The notes below the pieces were generated by a model. The model ran no database searches. It was not told the origin of the DNA and saw only the letters and a list, made by a program, of their open reading frames with translations. From Prevotella sp. (GTDB taxonomy: Bacteria > Bacteroidota > Bacteroidia > Bacteroidales > Bacteroidaceae), in the NCBI GenBank assembly GCA_017627765.1, contig JAGAGD010000032.1, positions 1-38,442 of the forward strand: DNA of 38,442 nt. The letters are read 5' to 3'. Each line of letters opens with the position of its first letter. Within the stretch, counting starts at the first letter, position 1. Shown piece by piece: positions 36,675-38,442 of the stretch. The translations under genes were made by a program, and so were the position numbers.

Positions 36675-36986
36675 ATGATACATCCAGTTATTCTAATTAT
36701 TGTTTTTTTGGTATGTACCATTGCGGGATACTTTATAATTAAGAATGTACCTAGCTTGTTACACACCCCACTTATGTCAGGTATGAATGCTCTATCTGGA
36801 GTGACTATTGTTGGAGCTATTTCTGCAACAGGTCTTTCTTTACTTGACAACTCTCTCGATTCTGCTACTGTAATATTTGCACAAATAATAGGATGTATTG
36901 CTATTATTTTAGCCGCTATCAATGTATTTGGTGGTTTTGGTGTAACACACCGTATGTTGCAAATGTTTAACAAAAAGAAGAAATAA
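36675..36986 (+). CDS. pntA: NAD(P) transhydrogenase alpha subunit, membrane part (PntAB)
   Basis: Membrane domain II of the alpha chain, needed for proton translocation. 103 residues with three hydrophobic helices (about 4-21, 38-55, 62-83), separated by GMNALSGVTIVGAI, a conserved segment. Ends with a Lys-rich tail. It is 103 bases after pntAA (with a hairpin between) and 18 bases before pntB. Confidence 0.9.
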   Translation: MIHPVILIIVFLVCTIAGYFIIKNVPSLLHTPLMSGMNALSGVTIVGAISATGLSLLDNSLDSATVIFAQIIGCIAIILAAINVFGGFGVTHRMLQMFNKKKK

Positions 36987-37004
36987 TAAAGAACTTATCG
37001 AAAC

Positions 37005-38442
37005 ATGGAAACCATTCAAATTGTAATAAGTGCGTTATTAGCAGTAGCTGTATTAGCAGGAATATCAATGATGAGTAAAGTTAAAAGCTCAGTAAATGGA
37101 AATCTACTTTCTGCTTTGGCAATGCTCATCGGTATAATTGCAACTCTATTCTTTAGTGGAGTTGTAACAGCATGGACAATATATCCTGCTATAATAATTG
37201 GTGCCTTAATTGGTGGAACAATGGCAAAACGAGTTCAGATGATTCAGATGCCTCAAGTTGTTGCACTCTTTAATGGTCTTGGTGGTGGTGCTTCTGCGTT
37301 TGTCGGAATAATGTCAGCTTCAAAACTTGGCTTTAGCGAGGAGCAATTGGCATTAATTGCAGACAAAGGATATGAACCTTTTGTAATGTTCACCTCCCTA
37401 TTAGCAATTGCTGTTGGTATTATTACCCTTGTTGGTAGTTTAGTTGCAGCTGGTAAACTACATAGAGTTTTACCTCAGAAACCTATTGTATGGCCAGGAC
37501 ATTCAATGACAACAATGATATTCCTACTACTGACTGTGATTCTAATTTTAATTGGATCATTCAGCAAAGGAAATGAAACAATAGTTATTGTTGCGACAAC
37601 ATTAACTTCAGCATTATTTGGATTATATTTCTCTGTAAGAGTAGGTGGTGCTGACATGCCAATAACCATATCACTTCTCAACTCTCTATCTGGAGTTGCA
37701 GGTTCAATTGCTGGTATGGCTATCAGTGACATATTCCTTGTTGCTGTTGGTGGCATTGTCGGAGCATCAGGTTTATTGTTAACTCAAATTATGTGTCGTG
37801 CAATGAACCGTAGCCTTATGAGTATACTATTAGGTGGTAAAAAATCTGCTCCAAAACCTTCAACGACAACTAAATCTACAAACAAAGAAGCAACTAAAGA
37901 TTCAGCTAAAGCTTCTACTAAAGAAGAGAAGAACAGCCCCGCTAAGGTGCTCGCTTCTGCAAAGGAAGTGATAATCGTACCGGGATACGGAATGGCGCTT
38001 GCACAGGCACAGCACCAGGTGAAGCAGCTAGCCGAGCTCCTGGAGGGAAACGGAGCCAGGGTGAGGTTCGCCATACACCCGGTGGCAGGACGAATGCCGG
38101 GACACATGAACGTGCTGCTGGCTGAGGCTGACGTGCCATACGAGAAGCTGTTCGAGATGGAGGCAATCAACGACGACTTCGAGAAGGCCGACGCAGTGGT
38201 TGTAATCGGAGCCAACGACGTCCTAAACCCTGCGGCAAGGAACGCGGAGGGCACCCCTATATACGGAATGCCGGTACTCAACGTGGACAAGGCGCCGGAG
38301 GTCATCGTATGCAACTACGACCTGAAGCCGGGATATGCAGGTGTGGAGAACCCTATATACACCAGGGAGAAGGGAGTGTACCTTGAGCTCGGAGACGCAA
38401 AGGAGACAATCAAGAAGCTCATTGCAGGGGTTACGAATGCAA
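37005..38442 (+). CDS. pntB: NAD(P) transhydrogenase beta subunit PntB (3' end beyond window)
   Basis: Beta chain: membrane domain (about residues 1-285, many helices; FNGLGGGASAFVG near 86-98, HSMTTMIFLL near 166-175), a polar linker rich in K, T and S (about 285-315), and NADP-binding domain III (VPGYGMALAQAQHQV, about 325-339; GRMPGHMNVLLAEA; VIGANDVLNPAA near 403-414). 479 codons are visible and the last few residues are cut off. ATG at 37005 follows pntAB by 18 bases. From about 37934 on, base composition and codon use change sharply: bases 37561-37620 hold 19 G+C of 60, while 37981-38040 hold 38 of 60 and 38041-38100 hold 39 of 60. Four of five arginine codons in domain III are AGG, whereas pntAA uses CGT throughout. 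The frame stays open across the switch. Confidence 0.92.
   Translation, partial: METIQIVISALLAVAVLAGISMMSKVKSSVNGNLLSALAMLIGIIATLFFSGVVTAWTIYPAIIIGALIGGTMAKRVQMIQMPQVVALFNGLGGGASAFVGIMSASKLGFSEEQLALIADKGYEPFVMFTSLLAIAVGIITLVGSLVAAGKLHRVLPQKPIVWPGHSMTTMIFLLLTVILILIGSFSKGNETIVIVATTLTSALFGLYFSVRVGGADMPITISLLNSLSGVAGSIAGMAISDIFLVAVGGIVGASGLLLTQIMCRAMNRSLMSILLGGKKSAPKPSTTTKSTNKEATKDSAKASTKEEKNSPAKVLASAKEVIIVPGYGMALAQAQHQVKQLAELLEGNGARVRFAIHPVAGRMPGHMNVLLAEADVPYEKLFEMEAINDDFEKADAVVVIGANDVLNPAARNAEGTPIYGMPVLNVDKAPEVIVCNYDLKPGYAGVENPIYTREKGVYLELGDAKETIKKLIAGVTNA

Noticed and set aside
37784-38314. 176-residue frame antisense to pntB domain III
   Set aside because: It appears because the GC-rich segment has few stops on the opposite strand. 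The sense strand is an obvious NADP-binding domain.

Overview
The window reads as a chromosomal segment of an AT-rich member of the Bacteroidota, most likely order Bacteroidales and probably Prevotellaceae. The family assignment is an inference. It rests on repeated Bacteroidota-type promoters (TTTG, 19-21 bases, TAnnTTTG), weak Shine-Dalgarno sequences, Bacteroidota-specific protein families (a TamL-like lipoprotein, a DUF4270 lipoprotein, a TPR/HTH membrane regulator, a small glycogen-synthase-like protein beside panC) and familiar Bacteroidales gene orders. Most of the window is chromosomal core. The only mobile-element trace is the C-terminal end of a transposase at the left edge.

Layout. 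1-121: transposase tail, IS982-like. 271-5065 (minus): sppA-lpxK-punA-thiL, with a promoter and a terminator at its two ends. 5228-5675: first copy of a roughly 447-base non-coding repeat. 5717-7794 (minus): a secreted TonB_C-domain protein followed by a membrane TPR/HTH regulator. 8206-10196: groES-groEL, a strong terminator, then a short orphan transcription unit that looks like a small RNA. 10470-15020: lactate module, lutABC (minus) divergent from the permease gene lldP (plus). 15139-15603 (minus): a MaoC-like hydratase. 15767-16213: second copy of the repeat. 16352-20642 (plus): small membrane protein, an AmgK-like sugar kinase fused to a RapZ C-terminal domain, a MurU-like nucleotidyltransferase, guaA. 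20828-22026 (minus): panC-panD. 22390-24908 (plus): half-length GT5 glycogen-synthase-like protein, DUF4270 lipoprotein and a 47-residue protein. 24951-30535 (minus): a compact run of nitroreductase, DUF2520 protein, KdsC, Maf, AraC-type HTH, dipeptidyl peptidase III and AlkD-like protein. 30772-34405: MBL-fold hydrolase, small lipoprotein, TamL. 34502-38442 (plus): SPOUT rRNA methyltransferase and the transhydrogenase genes pntAA-pntAB-pntB, the last cut by the window end.

How genes work together. lutABC and lldP form an uptake and oxidation unit for lactate. The amgK-murU pair fits salvage of cell-wall amino sugars to UDP-activated form, and the RapZ-type domain on the kinase suggests that the pathway senses amino-sugar phosphates. 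lpxK and kdsC belong to lipid A/Kdo synthesis, while TamL and SppA belong to the envelope. panC and panD supply pantothenate. The pnt genes balance NADPH.

Most worth a second look: the two near-identical intergenic repeats with conserved hairpins and direct-repeat ends; the abrupt base-composition and codon switch inside pntB at the start of its NADP-binding domain (about 32% to about 64% G+C); the AmgK-RapZ fusion; and the orphan promoter-terminator unit after groEL.
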